Shown piece by piece: positions 63,869-64,000 of a stretch of 64,000 nucleotides of DNA. The stretch spans positions 434,001 through 498,000 of the forward strand of contig OW818676.1 in the NCBI GenBank assembly GCA_942493235.1. Reading direction: 5' to 3'. The DNA is from ENR-C587 sp942493235. Lineage in GTDB: Bacteria; Bacteroidota; Ignavibacteria; Kapaibacteriales; UBA2268. The translations under genes were made by a program, and so were the position numbers. Every line of letters starts with the position of its first letter. Position 1 is the stretch's first letter. The notes under the pieces are model-generated. The model saw only the letters and a list, made by a program, of their open reading frames with translations, was not told the origin of the DNA and did no database searches.

Positions 63869-64000
63869 TATTTTTCCACTTATATTTATTTAAGATTATT
63901 CGTTCAATTTAAAGCAATTATAAAATATTCGAAATTTTATCCATTATTTTTCCACATCTTTTGAAGAATTGACGTTTTTCAACTGTTCAAAATTTGTATT

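Overview
The window is AT-rich bacterial chromosome from the Bacteroidota/Chlorobiota (FCB) side of the tree. It resembles Ignavibacteria or Kapabacteria rather than a classic gut Bacteroides, but that placement is inference. The evidence is three large secreted proteins with type IX secretion (T9SS) C-terminal sorting domains, DUF6029 and Omp28-like outer-membrane proteins, a DUF3098 protein, and tRNA promoters of the TTTG-N18-20-TAnnTTTG type. Some genes also carry clear AGGAG or GGGAG ribosome-binding sites.

Layout. 0-4.6 kb: C-terminal end of an unknown gene, a DUF6029 barrel protein and an Omp28 lipoprotein, then asnS convergent. 4.6-7.1 kb: a repeat-rich spacer and an isolated DUF2156/membrane-protein pair. 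7.3-11.6 kb: one very large PAS/GAF hybrid histidine kinase split by a one-base frameshift. 11.6-16 kb: a gene-poor spacer with palindromic repeats, an aspartokinase-like gene and an Omp85-like protein. 16-23.1 kb: a five-gene minus-strand operon (GH57 branching enzyme, flippase, UDP-galactopyranose mutase, HAD-UbiA phosphoribosyl-polyprenyl synthase, DprE1-like oxidase). It points to a surface glycan containing galactofuranose and probably arabinofuranose. 23.5-24 kb: a MazF-type toxin-antitoxin (TA) pair between direct repeats. 24.5-30.4 kb: a small secreted Cys protein plus a polyferredoxin, rsmD and a PilM-like gene, a GNAT enzyme, DUF58. 30.5-43 kb: manC, three T9SS cargo proteins, a tRNA with anticodon CAT and a barrel protein. 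43.4-48.9 kb: a membrane histidine kinase, tRNA-Ser, and housekeeping genes (era, DUF3098, a CoA-binding protein, acpS, a sirtuin).

48.9-56.1 kb is an accessory hotspot between the sirtuin gene and pgk. It holds one intact zeta-type TA pair, a DUF4160/DUF2442 pair between direct repeats, at least two decayed RelE-type TA loci, an IS1634-family transposase gene and an IS630-family element. The IS630 element appears to have jumped into the third codon of a small gene that would otherwise start one base after pgk. 56.1-64 kb returns to core genes: pgk, two identical tRNA-Asn genes divergent from recO, a triplet of related small lipoproteins, and the rpiB-nfnA-nfnB operon.

Non-coding repeats are unusually rich. 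There is a roughly 129-bp MITE-like element in two inverted copies plus a decayed third, several palindrome families with base-pair-preserving changes between copies, 100-bp and 44-bp tandem arrays, and an 8-bp microsatellite upstream of a CoA-binding protein gene. I saw no CRISPR array, rRNA or prophage. All family calls are from reading the protein sequences; no search was run.
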